Assembly (NCBI GenBank): GCA_900074885.1
Contig: FJUW01000007.1
Location: 2,003,609-2,067,608, forward strand
DNA length: 64,000 bases
Direction of reading: 5' to 3'
Origin: Rhynchosporium graminicola
Taxonomy: Eukaryota; Ascomycota; Leotiomycetes; Helotiales; Ploettnerulaceae
In this document: positions 23,874 through 35,081 of the stretch, piece after piece
Numbering within the stretch: the stretch's first letter is position 1
Layout: each line of letters opens with the position of its first letter
Notes under the pieces: generated by a model
Seen by the model: only the letters and a program-made list of their open reading frames with translations
The model's database searches: none
Told to the model about the DNA's origin: nothing
Made by a program: the position numbers and the translations under genes

Positions 23874-24765
23874 ATGGCTCTCTTCGGTGCTACAGCCTGC
23901 GCTTCCCGGATTCAATCCGTATCCTTACACTTAAGCCGGGATTTTAGAGGCTCAGAGATTAGATGCACTCTTCCTGAAATCCAACTATGTTCAAACGAGG
24001 GCCCTACATACGAAGCTTTGTCGTACGTGTGGGGCCCTCCTGAGCCCACGTGTACTGTAATACTGAATGGCTGTCAGCATGTCGTTCGAGTAAACCTCTT
24101 TCCAGCTACTCAACGTCTGAGATCAGAGCATCAAATAGAGACTGCTGTGGAGAGATGCTTTGTGCATCAATCAATCTGACCTCCCGGAACGAAGCTCCCA
24201 TGTTGCTATCATGAGCTCTGTTTACAAGGAAGCGAGAATGGCTGTCGCTTGGCTTGGCGAAGAGCCTGAAGGTGTTGAGATTGCTAGAATCTTCAGGTCA
24301 TATGGTAAGGGACCAAAGCTGAAACAGTCAGGACTGTGGGTGACTCATCAATTTAAAGAAGACTCAAGAGGTCGTAGGCCAATTATCTGGGGCAAGAAGA
24401 CCGCTCTTGAGGCCATAAGTCACAATCCTTACTGGAGCCGAGTATGGCTTGTACAGGGACTTCTTTCCACACCATTGGTAATACTGCTTCGGGGCTCGGG
24501 TCATTTCTTCGAAGATCAAATGGACCTCTGGGAAGCGCTCAGTTTACGCCTGCTCGAAGCATCATCTGGGATATCAATGAACAACCATGGCAGATTACCG
24601 GACCGTGGTGTGTACTGTGCTAATCCCACCCGATTAAGCAGGACCTGCGAGTCAAAGTTTGCAGATCGCAGAGATCGCATTTACGGCCTCCTGAGCTTAG
24701 CAACTTACATCGCCGAAATCGCACGTCCTCGGTCACTCGAAGAGCGTTGTACAGCTGTTCCTTGA
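23874..24765 (+). pseudogene. Decayed heterokaryon-incompatibility (HET) domain gene
   Basis: The HET domain takes part in fungal non-self recognition. From the ATG at 23874 one frame shows the first HET block 'YEALSYVWGPPEP' with 'VILNG' after it. The second block should read W-I-D-A-x-C-I-N-Q-x-D. It is present in another frame as 'WRDALCINQSD' (from 24148), so a frameshift lies in about 24080-24147, and Ile is replaced by Arg. The new frame continues with 'VYKEARMAVAWLGEE', 'YWSRVWLVQ' and 'RDRIYGLLSLA', all typical of the family, and stops at 24765. A full HET protein usually extends several hundred residues further; nothing clear follows, so the 3' part is lost or unreadable. Confidence 0.85.
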
Positions 24766-26054
24766 CATTGTCCACTCTTATCGGCAGTGGATTCCCAGAC
24801 TCTTAGCACATGCCACAGGCGTACAGCCAGTCTTGTCTCGATACGCCACGCCATACAGCTCCCTCGTATCCTTTCATCACTCACGACGGAAGTCTTGGGA
24901 TTGCGTTTGCGTTAAGTGACGATATACACGAACGATGTACCCGATCAAGCAGCACCTCGTGTCCAGTCGACCGGTTAGGAGATATCACATCTGCAACGTC
25001 GAGGGCAAAACAGCCATACTCTTCAAGTGCAGAAATGGAACGTGATGTCTCCATTCTGAAGTTCAAGTTTAGAAATGCGGGAATCGTCTAGCCATAGGGC
25101 GAGCAAGTGGCTGATCTAGCAAGAGAGAGCAGTCAGTATAACTCGTTCGTCCAACCCAGTCCTTCCTGTCTTGTCTCTCATCCATCTACATGTTTGTTGA
25201 CTGCGCACACACCCTACTCTTGCGAGTACGGGAGTTGTACCCTCTTTTCTTTCCGCCTTTGAAACCTTCATATAAGTACATCCCTGAGTCCCCACGACCT
25301 ACAAGCTCGAAAGTTGCTTTATACAGATGGATCGTCGTCAGTAGACTCAGCACGCTCTTCTTTCTCTGTATACACACTTCAAATTCACATCTCCCATACA
25401 TGGAATCGCGAGACATATAACATATTCTAGCAATTTACCTCTCTTTCATATTGCTATAGATTAAATTAATAACATCCTCCAGAGCGGAAGACGCCTTACA
25501 GCAAGATGTTTTGGGATTTTTGATCATCGAGGAGTCTCTGGTAGTACTCCATCTTGCAGGGAGAAGTGAGAAGTTACAAAAGGTAAGTCAAACCGCCTCG
25601 TGAAATCTACTTATCGGTTTTTGTAAGGTATGATCTAGAGTATGATCAAGTCGCCATGTACTTCATATGGTTTAGGGATTGGAAAATTCGCTGTAGAAAG
25701 CGTGTCGTACGCTTGCACTGGTTCGTATTGATCCGTGACCTATACAGACGGAAGTCACTCGACTGTTTATCTCTGGCCTCGCTTAATCTGTTGAATCAAC
25801 ACTTTCGTGTTGCTGGCAGCGCGTACCTACCTATGGGTTCGGTTAACCTCAAGATTCCCTTCCAGCTATTCGTACCCAGGTACATAATATCTGTCTACTG
25901 GCCTCGGAAAATCTGCAGATTTCCTTCCAACGCAACTTTAGTACCTATATACCTATTGCTCGTTTAATCTATAGATATCATTGTTAGTAACCATTCCCAA
26001 GTCGGGATATTTGGGTTGAGTGTTTTTGTATTCATTAATCCTGTGAAACCTAAC
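24766..26054. other. Gene-free region after the HET relic
   Basis: This 1.3-kb stretch has only short opposing frames. It may contain the eroded 3' part of the HET gene (24766 to about 25100) and the 3' flank of SAM37. No repeat or RNA gene was recognised. Confidence 0.4.
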
Positions 26055-27550
26055 TCAGGATACCGTCTCCGTACTCCTAACCATCCCGCCGCCAACTTCG
26101 ACCTCCACAACCGGTTCTCCATGAGGCTCGTTCTCTATCGTGCTCTGTCTTGTCAGATCCGACTTATTCCCATAAAAGCCCAACGCTTCACCAAGATGTC
26201 CCATATCACGCGGCCTCCGTATCTGCTTCTTTGTCTCGCTTTCCTCACCAGGTAGTGAAATAACGCCCTGATGCAACAACAACCCAACACCCATCCCCAA
26301 ACCTGCAACTAAGCTCCCAAGCAATCCCCAATACCTCCACGCCCCATTTCCCTCCTCCTCAACCGCACTTCCCCCATGATTTCTCATTCTCGTGCTTTTA
26401 CTCCACGTTCCAACCACCGGCACCGATTCCACAAGCCCACTCAAAAACACACCCCCAACATCCACCACACCGCGATTACATGGCCTGCTCCACGGTAAGT
26501 GTCCTTTACTACTTGACCGCTTCAACCTGGCGTCTAACTCTGAATCCTTACTCTCGATCAAAAAAGCATCTTCAAGCCTCACACTATCCTTCCCAAAACA
26601 CGTCTCTCGTAACTCCTGTGTCCAGGCACATAAGGCCGGGAATTTCTCTCTCATTGTCCTGCTTAGCCATGGCTGTGGTAACTCTGGTACTAGCATTAGG
26701 GATAGGTATCCGAGCACTAGACAGTCGAGACTTGAGATCTGGGTATCTGAAACCATGAACGCTTTTTTCTTTCGGAGCTGTTGAAGAGGAAGGAAGAAGT
26801 CCTCTGCGAGGGCTGTAAGCCGGATCTGTGCATTTGTTTCGGGGGAGGCTGCGAGGAGGCTTGTTACGGTGGGTTTGGGGATACGGAGACTGGATGGGAT
26901 AATGGAGGGTGTTGTGTCTTGGGGGCCATCAGTGTCGATGTCTAGGGAGGAAAGTCCCAGGTGTGCGGTGCGGATTTTGGCGGCGGCGCGGATAGAGGGC
27001 GGTGTAAGGTAAGGGAGGGGAAAGGATTGGATTGAGTTGTAGAGGGGGCGGGTTGTGGTGGTGTAGTTTTGGGAGGAGACGTAGAGGGAGAGGTCGAGGA
27101 GGGGTTGGCCGTGGGAGTCGACGAAGGATGAGAATCTGATAGCAATGTGAGCTTATTGATTTTTGGTAGTACGAAGAAGGTGATTAAAGGACTGCACTTA
27201 CGCAATGCAATCCGCACTCTCCTGCTCTGGTAATCCGGCATCAAGAATCCATTCACCAGCCGAGAATTGCGCAATATAATGGAAGATATTTCGGAACCCA
27301 CCAATCCATATATCCCCATTCCGTAGCGCAGGAAGACTGTCTTTAAACTACAAGTCAGTTCATGTGTTTCGCTATAGCAATGGACAGTCAAATGACACTT
27401 ACTGGAAGCACTTAAGCCAGGATCACTGCTTGCTATGAGTTGCCATTTCCCACGCGGAACTGCCTGTTGCAGATACGCAATTGCTGCTAGACAATGGGCG
27501 TCAATCGAAGGAAGTCCGAATGCTGGGCCCCAGACGTGTAGTTCGAGCAT
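26055..27550 (-). CDS. SAM37: Sorting and assembly machinery subunit Sam37 (metaxin-like)
   Basis: This is a component of the mitochondrial outer-membrane SAM complex that inserts beta-barrel proteins. Three exons fit: 27550-27403, 27340-27202 and 27135-26055, with introns GTAAGT..AAG and GTAAGT..CAG and agreeing phases, giving 455 aa. The N-terminus 'MLELHVWGPAFGLPSIDAHC' is the signature of the Tom37/metaxin N-terminal domain, followed by 'LPALRNGDIWIGGFRNIF'. The middle is Ser/Pro/Thr-rich. The second conserved region contains 'SSLDCLVLGYLSLML' and 'PWLSRTMREKFPALCAW', like the GST-C-type metaxin domain. Near the C-terminus a Gly/Leu-rich hydrophobic segment (WGLLGSLVAGLGMGVGLLL) is a plausible membrane anchor. 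I started at the internal Met because the upstream codons lack conservation. Confidence 0.88.
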
Positions 27551-27983
27551 TTTTATATAAAAGGAAAGTTCAAGCAATTCTACTTCGTTTGCAGAGGATG
27601 AGTTATGGGTGTCTCGAGTAGCTTCAAACATTCAGGGAACGTGAAAACATTGCCAAGCAAGTCGTAGCCTTGCATACACTGCCGGCAGCCTCGCGTCCCC
27701 CACTACAATACATGCTGATTCGATAAGATAATCGAATTTGAAAATTGAACAGGGAATGGTTGCCATGAACAAGATTTCGGTTAATTAGATTTTCTTCTGG
27801 AGACACAATTATGACCTGTAAGAACTCCGTTGGGTATTATAACAATGCCCTGTACCAAACCTGGTAGCCGCGAGCTGCGGTTACTTCTCAAAAGGTCTGT
27901 AGCCAAAGAACGCCGCGAATGCAAGTCCAAAAAATCCCTTGCCCAACCAACCTCTCCAAACACGAGGAGCACGATGATAAGGC
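27551..27983. promoter_or_regulatory. Promoter side of SAM37 and 3' flank of NPT1
   Basis: This 433-bp gap lies between the SAM37 start and the NPT1 stop, both on the minus strand, so it should contain the SAM37 promoter and the NPT1 3' UTR. No clear TATA box or operator was identified. Confidence 0.4.
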
Positions 27984-29424
27984 CTACTTGTCCCATCTGT
28001 GTGCCTCGTTACCCAAGCTCCAATCCATCTCCTTATAACCGAGTTCCTTCTTTACTTTCTTTACCGTCTCCTGATCCCCGGTATTCTTTCCAATGTTATC
28101 ACTGATCTTGATCGCTTGGTTTCCAGCAGCTGAACTCAGCTTGATCACAATGTTGAGCGGAGTTGACTTTTCGCCAGTATTGAGATGGATGAAGTCATTT
28201 GTGAAAAATGTCCCAACACCAAATGTACAGTCGAAGCCGGCTTCTTCTGCGATCTTCTTGTATTCGAGACACAGATCAATGTTCAGGGAGTCTGAGAAGA
28301 CAATCGTCTTCTTCGATGCGATACCTGACTTGTCGTAAAATTCTCGCATCACCTTGACAAAATTGGCAGGGTCTCCAGAGTCCTGTCGGACCCCAGTAAA
28401 GACCTCTGCAAAAGTCTTCGTTGGGGGTGCAGCGCCTGAGGTATCCTGCTCATCCGCTGGTGCAGAAAATGCAGGCTTTGGAAGCTTGCCGATAGGCTGG
28501 TTGAAGGCTCTCAAGAAGATTGGTGTTCCAAATGTGTCTGTCAAAGCGATTCCCAGAACTCCTTCACCAAAGCAGCCGACCCAATACCTCAATGCCGCCT
28601 CCGTGGCTGTCTCATAGTCTCCAGTGATGGCCGCGACACCCATGAACCACTCATGTGCAACAGTACCAATTGGAGGTATTCCAAATCTCATAGCCAGATG
28701 AACATTGCTCGTTCCAGAGATTTTGCCAGTGAAGCTCTTAGCTTCACCCTCCTTCTTTGCCTTAACAAGACCGCGAAATACTAACGCCTGCGTATGGTAG
28801 TCTCTTCTCCGTCTTGTTCCAAATTCAGACACAACACAGCCTGCTTCCAATAAGCGCATTCCTTTTTCGAGGGCCTTCTCTTCTTGTCCGTCATATTTCC
28901 AGTCGGTGTCCATGAACTTGAAGTAGGCCTCGCTGGTCAGAGCTAGGAGGGGAATCTCGTAAAGAATGGTTTCAACCCATAGACCCTTGATTTGCAGATC
29001 AATTTCTCCAACATCGCTACCACTTTGGGTGTCATTCTCGGCTGTGAACGAGGCTACGACTTGCTCTCGAGGATTTAACCGGAACTCTTTGAGAAAATCG
29101 AGATATGGCTGGTTCAGGTACTTGCAGGTTGATTGCAAAAATCGTAGTTCATCGTTCGAAAGCGCAATATTTCCAAGTTCTGTACGGCAAATTAGTAAAG
29201 TACCAGGGTTTGATCAAGAAATACTCGCTGTTGATTTGGGCTTGGAGCCAGAGGAAAGCTTCCCGCGATAACTTCTTATCCGGAGTTCTATTCTTGAAAG
29301 CGTATGTGACTTGAACTCTCGGGAAGTATTTCAGCACAGCGCATTGCATGGTTAACTTGTACAAGTCAGTATCCAGGAAGGAGATAACTCCCTCCGGGAA
29401 GGGAGAGGAGCCGTTGAAGTCCAT
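27984..29424 (-). CDS. NPT1: Nicotinate phosphoribosyltransferase
   Basis: This enzyme of the Preiss-Handler salvage route converts nicotinate and PRPP to nicotinate mononucleotide with ATP. Two exons fit: 29424-29229 and 29179-27984, giving 463 aa, near the family's length (yeast Npt1 is about 430). Diagnostic segments are 'SFLDTDLYKLTMQ', 'SEFGTRRRR', 'GTSNVHLA', 'GTVAHEWFMG' (the His that is phosphorylated in the family), 'ALTDTFGT', 'GVRQDSGDP' and 'IKISDNIGKN'. The only junction that preserves the frame and gives the expected 'QINKLGNI' sequence uses a GC donor (A|GCGAGT) with a CAG acceptor. The intron is 49 nt, with a TACTAAT branch-like site. Its start faces spermidine synthase across a 1.2-kb structured intergenic region. 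Confidence 0.95.
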
Positions 29425-29924
29425 GGCGGGGTTGTGAGGGGCAGGAATTGGATATGGTCAGTCTGGAAACGGGTGCAAACGTTGCAAATAGTAGTAAGCT
29501 TGATTGGGGTAGTTGGAAGATTTGTAAGTATACCAGTAAATGATACTCGTAGTGATTTATTGGGGCGGTGGGAGGGTCGGGAATTGAAGTCTACAAGGCT
29601 CCAGGACCGGAGAGATTATTCGAGACCCTTGTGCGGGCTGGGATGCAGACTATTCCCTTTCGAGCGAGACATTTCTAGACAAGGCTACATGAAAGACTTG
29701 TATTATTGTATTCCTTTCATACCTAACACAGGCGGGCAGGCAAATCTGAAGCCATGGAGATTCATCAAATGTGCAACAAATGTGAGGAGTTATAGTGACA
29801 ATCATGTCCCCTCATTTCACATGCTACTGTATTCCGAAGTTACGCCTCCCTTCGACTTTTCTCCAACAGACTCATGAAGCACAGCAGCTTGGAGGGGTCG
29901 ATTTGTGCCACATTTGTATTACTA

Positions 29925-29990
29925 CTGGTCTGGTCTGGTCTGGTCTGGTCTGGTCTGGTCTGGTCTGATCTGGTCCGATCTGGTCCACGA
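29925..29990. repeat. CTGGT pentamer microsatellite
   Basis: About nine near-perfect CTGGT units are followed by diverging CTGAT and CCGAT units. The array lies about 0.5 kb upstream of the NPT1 start and about 0.62 kb upstream of spermidine synthase. Confidence 0.95.
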
Positions 29991-30162
29991 TACGACACGA
30001 AGCCCAGCTTGAGATCCCAAGAACTGTCCTGGCCCTGTCTTGCCCTATTGTATCCTGTCTTTTCAGCGGATTGTCCCAGCATGGCGGCGCATGGGTGGGT
30101 GCATGGCGTTCATACGGCCATGCACACCCGACCGCTGCAAGGCCCGTCACGTCGTGTTTACA

Positions 30163-30229
30163 GTACCGTACCTGGGTACGAAAGTACGATAGATGTACTC
30201 ATAGTCCCTGGGTACATACTGTACTGTAC
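30163..30229. promoter_or_regulatory. Cluster of GTAC palindromes
   Basis: Eight GTAC tetramers occur within 67 bp, several inside longer near-palindromes such as TACTGTACTGTACAGTA. Chance expectation for a tetramer is roughly one in 256 bp. The clustering suggests repeated protein-binding sites or a remnant of a short tandem repeat. No specific factor is assigned. Confidence 0.45.
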
Positions 30230-30346
30230 AGTATTTTGCGGTGAAGCTGTAGATTTGTTTTGATTCGCTCCCGGTGACATCGGATCGGCTCGGGCTCCAA
30301 GCATCACCGTCACCGTCACAATTCACTGTTTAGGCATTTGTGTCCA

Positions 30347-30424
30347 GGCCAGCCAGGCCAGGCCAGGTCTCGTCCCGTCCCGTGAATTGATTGATCGATT
30401 GCCTGGCCTGGCCTGGCCTGGCCT
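30347..30424. repeat. GGCCA inverted repeat (potential hairpin) upstream of spermidine synthase
   Basis: The left arm (30347-30367) is built of GGCCA units and the right arm (30402-30424) of TGGCC units, so the arms are complementary over about 20 bp with a loop of about 34 nt. It lies just upstream of a TATA-like sequence and about 190 bp before the ATG. It could extrude as a cruciform or, if transcribed, fold as an RNA hairpin. Confidence 0.8.
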
Positions 30425-30612
30425 CGTTTATAATGTACCCCTCCATGTTTATTTCCCCCCTCCAAATCTTTTCTCTCTCCACAATTAAACTTCCTCCACT
30501 CCGTACAACTTCTCCTCGCATTCCCCGTACCGTCTACTACAAGTCTTCCCTTTCCTCTTGAGATACATCCAAATTCCTCCAAACCAGATCTCTTTCAACA
30601 ATCTCCTCCAAG

Positions 30613-32024
<1,412 letters not shown>

Positions 32025-32268
32025 GGTGGTTTTTTGGTGAAATGAAGGGAGAGAAAGGGGCGGAATCATGAAGGATAGATGATTGCTATGATACCATGAT
32101 GGCGATGAGTGATGGGGCTTGGTTGATTATACAAAAGTTCTTCCGAGGTGCTTTCTTGATGGAATGTTTTGCATTCTCGCTTAGACTTGGTAGCTGACGC
32201 TTTGTTTATATATGAATGACAGCTTTCTAAAAGTATTTATTTTACATGATTTCTGATGTGATGCTTTT

Positions 32269-33209
32269 TCAAGGAGCATGATCTATCTTCAGTGAGAAAT
32301 CTACGTGAGGTACCCCTTGGTGAATCGAGCTTGTCGAAATGATATCGATGTCTGGGACAAATTTAGCCAAGGCAAGTCAAGGGAGACGTTTGTTTTACCA
32401 TTATTGATGTAAGTCCCAACATTCTCCGCGGTCAACCCACCACTACACTCAAGCAAGAACTCTTTCTTCCCAGCCCACCTCTGTTTTATACTCCTTGCAG
32501 CAACCCTCAACCCCTCGCCATCAAAATTATCCAACATAACAATATCGGCGCCCGCCGCAATCGCCTCATCAGCATCCTTCTCACTATCTACCTCAACCTC
32601 AATCTTCAATGCAAACCCTCCCACCGATTTCGCGGCCTTAACAGCCTCAGTGATACTACCCTTGGCCCAAATATGATTATCTTTCAACATAATCATACTC
32701 GATAAATCATGTCGATGACCATCCACACCCCCAACCAGCATCCCATATTTCTCCACCAACCTAAATCCCGGTGTCGTCTTTCTCGTTCCTGCTAATATTC
32801 CCTTATACCCCGCCTTCCTAACCAACTCGTCCAGAGTCCTCGATTTTGTCGCTACTCCCGAACACCGACTCAATGTATTCAGCGCAACTCTCTCGCCCAG
32901 CAAGAGTTTCCGCACTGGGCCGGTAACTGTAGCTACTGCTAATTTACCCGCAGACCCGGGATCGACCACGGAACCTTCTTTCAAGTGCCATTTTACTGTA
33001 CAGCCAGCCTGTTCGAAGACTTCATCGAAAAAAGGGGTGCCGGCGAGAATACCGTGTGATTTGCCGTACAAGGTGGCGGTACGTTCAGAGTCGCCGACGA
33101 CGAAACCGCCGTAGTCGAAGGAAGGTGTGTCTTCGGCGAACCAGGCTGTTATTTGAGATTTCCAGTGGACTGGAAGTAAGTCTGCGGGATTTCCATATTG
33201 AGATGCCAT
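32269..33209 (-). CDS. BNA6: Nicotinate-nucleotide pyrophosphorylase (quinolinate phosphoribosyltransferase)
   Basis: This is the last dedicated step of de novo NAD synthesis: quinolinate and PRPP give nicotinate mononucleotide and CO2. Two exons fit: 33209-32399 and 32351-32269, with intron GTAAAA..CAG, giving 297 aa (family about 285-300). Ignoring the intron would replace the true C-terminus ([20 protein letters not shown]) with unrelated residues. Motifs: '[17 protein letters not shown]', '[10 protein letters not shown]', '[15 protein letters not shown]', 'IEVEVDS' and '[12 protein letters not shown]'. The gene shares a 237-bp divergent promoter with dihydroorotate dehydrogenase, and ends tail-to-tail 244 bp from spermidine synthase. 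Confidence 0.96.
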
Positions 33210-33446
33210 GTTCTAATGTTGGCTTGTGAAACTGGAATCGGATGGAGATGTGATGGAGTAATGGAGTGGTGGTGGGGTAATGACAAGGCTGAGATAATGG
33301 AGAGCTTGTGCTTATGCCATGCATTTAGCGTCACGCTATTGGCTGGCTAGCAAACGTGAGCTTCGGCAGCTTCGCAGGTCCTGGTTCCAGCTTTTCGATC
33401 GATCTGCGACTGCAGAAGTGCCAACCTCTCAATTGCGCTCGCAACT
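33210..33446. promoter_or_regulatory. Compact bidirectional promoter BNA6 / dihydroorotate dehydrogenase
   Basis: Only 237 bp separate the two divergent start codons, so promoter elements must be shared or interleaved. An ATTGG (reverse CCAAT) box is present at about 33337, roughly 110 bp from the dihydroorotate dehydrogenase ATG. No TATA box was seen. Confidence 0.65.
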
Positions 33447-35081
33447 ATGGCGTCTACCCCATTGCGCCTCCTGCGCTTCTCGCAAAATCCAACCCGACGC
33501 CTCCTCCTCGCTCAATCCCGTTCGACATTCCTCCCGCGCGCCGCGGTACAGTTTTCTCGTCCTGTAACAACAGCAGCAGCTGAAGCCAGCTCTCTCGTCA
33601 CTCGGCTCAGGAACCTGCTGTACGGCACCTCACTTTCCCTCTTCGCCGTCTTCAGCTATCTCTACATTACCGACACGCGAGCGAGCGTACATCAATGGCT
33701 CGTAGTTCCCGCCTTACGATGGATTTATCCCGATGCAGAGGAGGCACACCACGCAGGCACGAAAGCACTAAAATCTCTATATTCCTTCAACATGCATCCT
33801 CGGGAACGAGGGTCTAGGAAAGAAGAAGTAGATTTGAGTATCACGGTCTACGGACAGAAATTGCAAAATCCAATTGGCACTTCAGCGGGTATCGATAAGT
33901 TGGCTGAGATTCCGGATGCGTTGTTCGCTCTAGGTCCGGCAATTGTGGAGGTTGGAGGAGCGACGCCTTTGCCGCAGGACGGCAATCCGAAGCCGAGAGT
34001 CTTCAGATTGCCGAGTCGGTATTCAATGATTAATCGCTATGGGTTAAATTCCAAAGGAGCGGACGATATGGCTAGGAGACTACGGGAGCGAGTCCGCGCA
34101 TTTGCGTACCGCAGCGGTTATGGCATTGGTGATGAAGCCGAGGAGTTTGTGCTAAGCGGTGGTGCGGGTGTTCCTCCAGGAAGTTTGGCGGAAGGTAAAC
34201 TGCTGTTGGTGCAGGTTGCTAAGAATAAGGATACAAAGGATGGGGATATTGAGGCTGTGAAGAGGGATTACGTTTATTGCGTCGAGAGGCTGGCTCCTTA
34301 TGCGGATGTGCTGGTCGTAAATGTTAGTAGTCCGAACACGCCTGGGTTGCGGACACTGCAGAGGGTAGAACCTCTGACTAGGATCTTGGAAGGCGTGGTT
34401 GCAGCAGCGAAATCGTCGAGGAGGAAAACGCCGCCAAAGGTTATGGTTAAAGTCTCGCCGGATGAGGATCAAGATGAGCAGATTGAGGGCATTGTAGAAG
34501 CTATTTGGAAAAGTGGTGTAGATGGAATTATCGTGGGGAATACGACTAATCGACGAGATATCATTGCTCCAGCAGACCACCCTCTGACCCAGAAGGAGAA
34601 GGAAGTGCTAAACGAGAAGGGAGGCTTATCAGGCCCACACATGTTCGAAAGAACACTAAGCCTCGTAAAGCGCTATCGACAACTCCTGGACCAAGGACCA
34701 CCAGTCGAGTCCCCAGAACCACAACTAACACATCAAAAACAACCCGCCCAACTAGCTGCCATCCCATCACCCCGCGATGAAATCTCTACGAAAATCAGTA
34801 ACAAGCTCTCAGCAACCAAAGACGTCGTTTCCACCGCCGTTTCCGCTGCCGTTTCCGGTGTCAAAGATTCTGTAAGCAGCGTCAAAGAATCTGTAAGTGG
34901 GAAGAAACATGAAGAGAAAGTTATTTTCGCCACTGGAGGTATCACGAATGGGAAGCAGGCGTTGGAGATTCTGAATGCGGGCGCGAGTGTCGCGCAAATT
35001 TATACGGCGCTTACTTATGGAGGAAGTGGGACGGTGACGAGGATCAAAAGGGAGATGAGTGAGGAGGTTAGGAGGGGGTAG
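33447..35081 (+). CDS. URA9: Dihydroorotate dehydrogenase, mitochondrial class 2
   Basis: This enzyme oxidises dihydroorotate to orotate in pyrimidine synthesis, passing electrons to quinone at the mitochondrial inner membrane. It is a single exon of 544 aa. The N-terminus is Arg/Ser-rich with no acids for about 45 residues (presequence), followed by a hydrophobic segment near 58-73 ('SLSLFAVFSYLYI'), as in class 2 enzymes. FMN/substrate motifs are 'GTSAGIDK', 'VEVGGATPLPQ', 'NRYGLNSKG', 'VVNVSSPNTPGLR' (with the class 2 catalytic Ser region), 'IIVGNTT' and 'FATGGITNGKQALE'. Between about residues 418 and 490 sits a low-complexity insertion with repeated V-S-x-V-K-[DE]-S-V words. Fungal homologues are often longer than bacterial ones, so an insertion is not alarming. 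The C-terminus ends soon after 'TVTRIKREM'. Confidence 0.95.
   Translation: MASTPLRLLRFSQNPTRRLLLAQSRSTFLPRAAVQFSRPVTTAAAEASSLVTRLRNLLYGTSLSLFAVFSYLYITDTRASVHQWLVVPALRWIYPDAEEAHHAGTKALKSLYSFNMHPRERGSRKEEVDLSITVYGQKLQNPIGTSAGIDKLAEIPDALFALGPAIVEVGGATPLPQDGNPKPRVFRLPSRYSMINRYGLNSKGADDMARRLRERVRAFAYRSGYGIGDEAEEFVLSGGAGVPPGSLAEGKLLLVQVAKNKDTKDGDIEAVKRDYVYCVERLAPYADVLVVNVSSPNTPGLRTLQRVEPLTRILEGVVAAAKSSRRKTPPKVMVKVSPDEDQDEQIEGIVEAIWKSGVDGIIVGNTTNRRDIIAPADHPLTQKEKEVLNEKGGLSGPHMFERTLSLVKRYRQLLDQGPPVESPEPQLTHQKQPAQLAAIPSPRDEISTKISNKLSATKDVVSTAVSAAVSGVKDSVSSVKESVSGKKHEEKVIFATGGITNGKQALEILNAGASVAQIYTALTYGGSGTVTRIKREMSEEVRRG

Larger units (their letters stand above)
29425..30612. promoter_or_regulatory. 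Divergent intergenic region between NPT1 and spermidine synthase
   Basis: This 1.19-kb region separates two divergently transcribed genes and so holds both promoters. It contains a CTGGT pentamer array (29925-29990), a cluster of eight GTAC palindromes (30163-30229), a GGCCA-based inverted repeat (30347-30424) and a TATA-like TTTATAATG at about 30427. The 150 bp before the spermidine synthase ATG are pyrimidine-rich (TTCCTCC-type runs), as in many highly expressed fungal genes. Confidence 0.65.
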
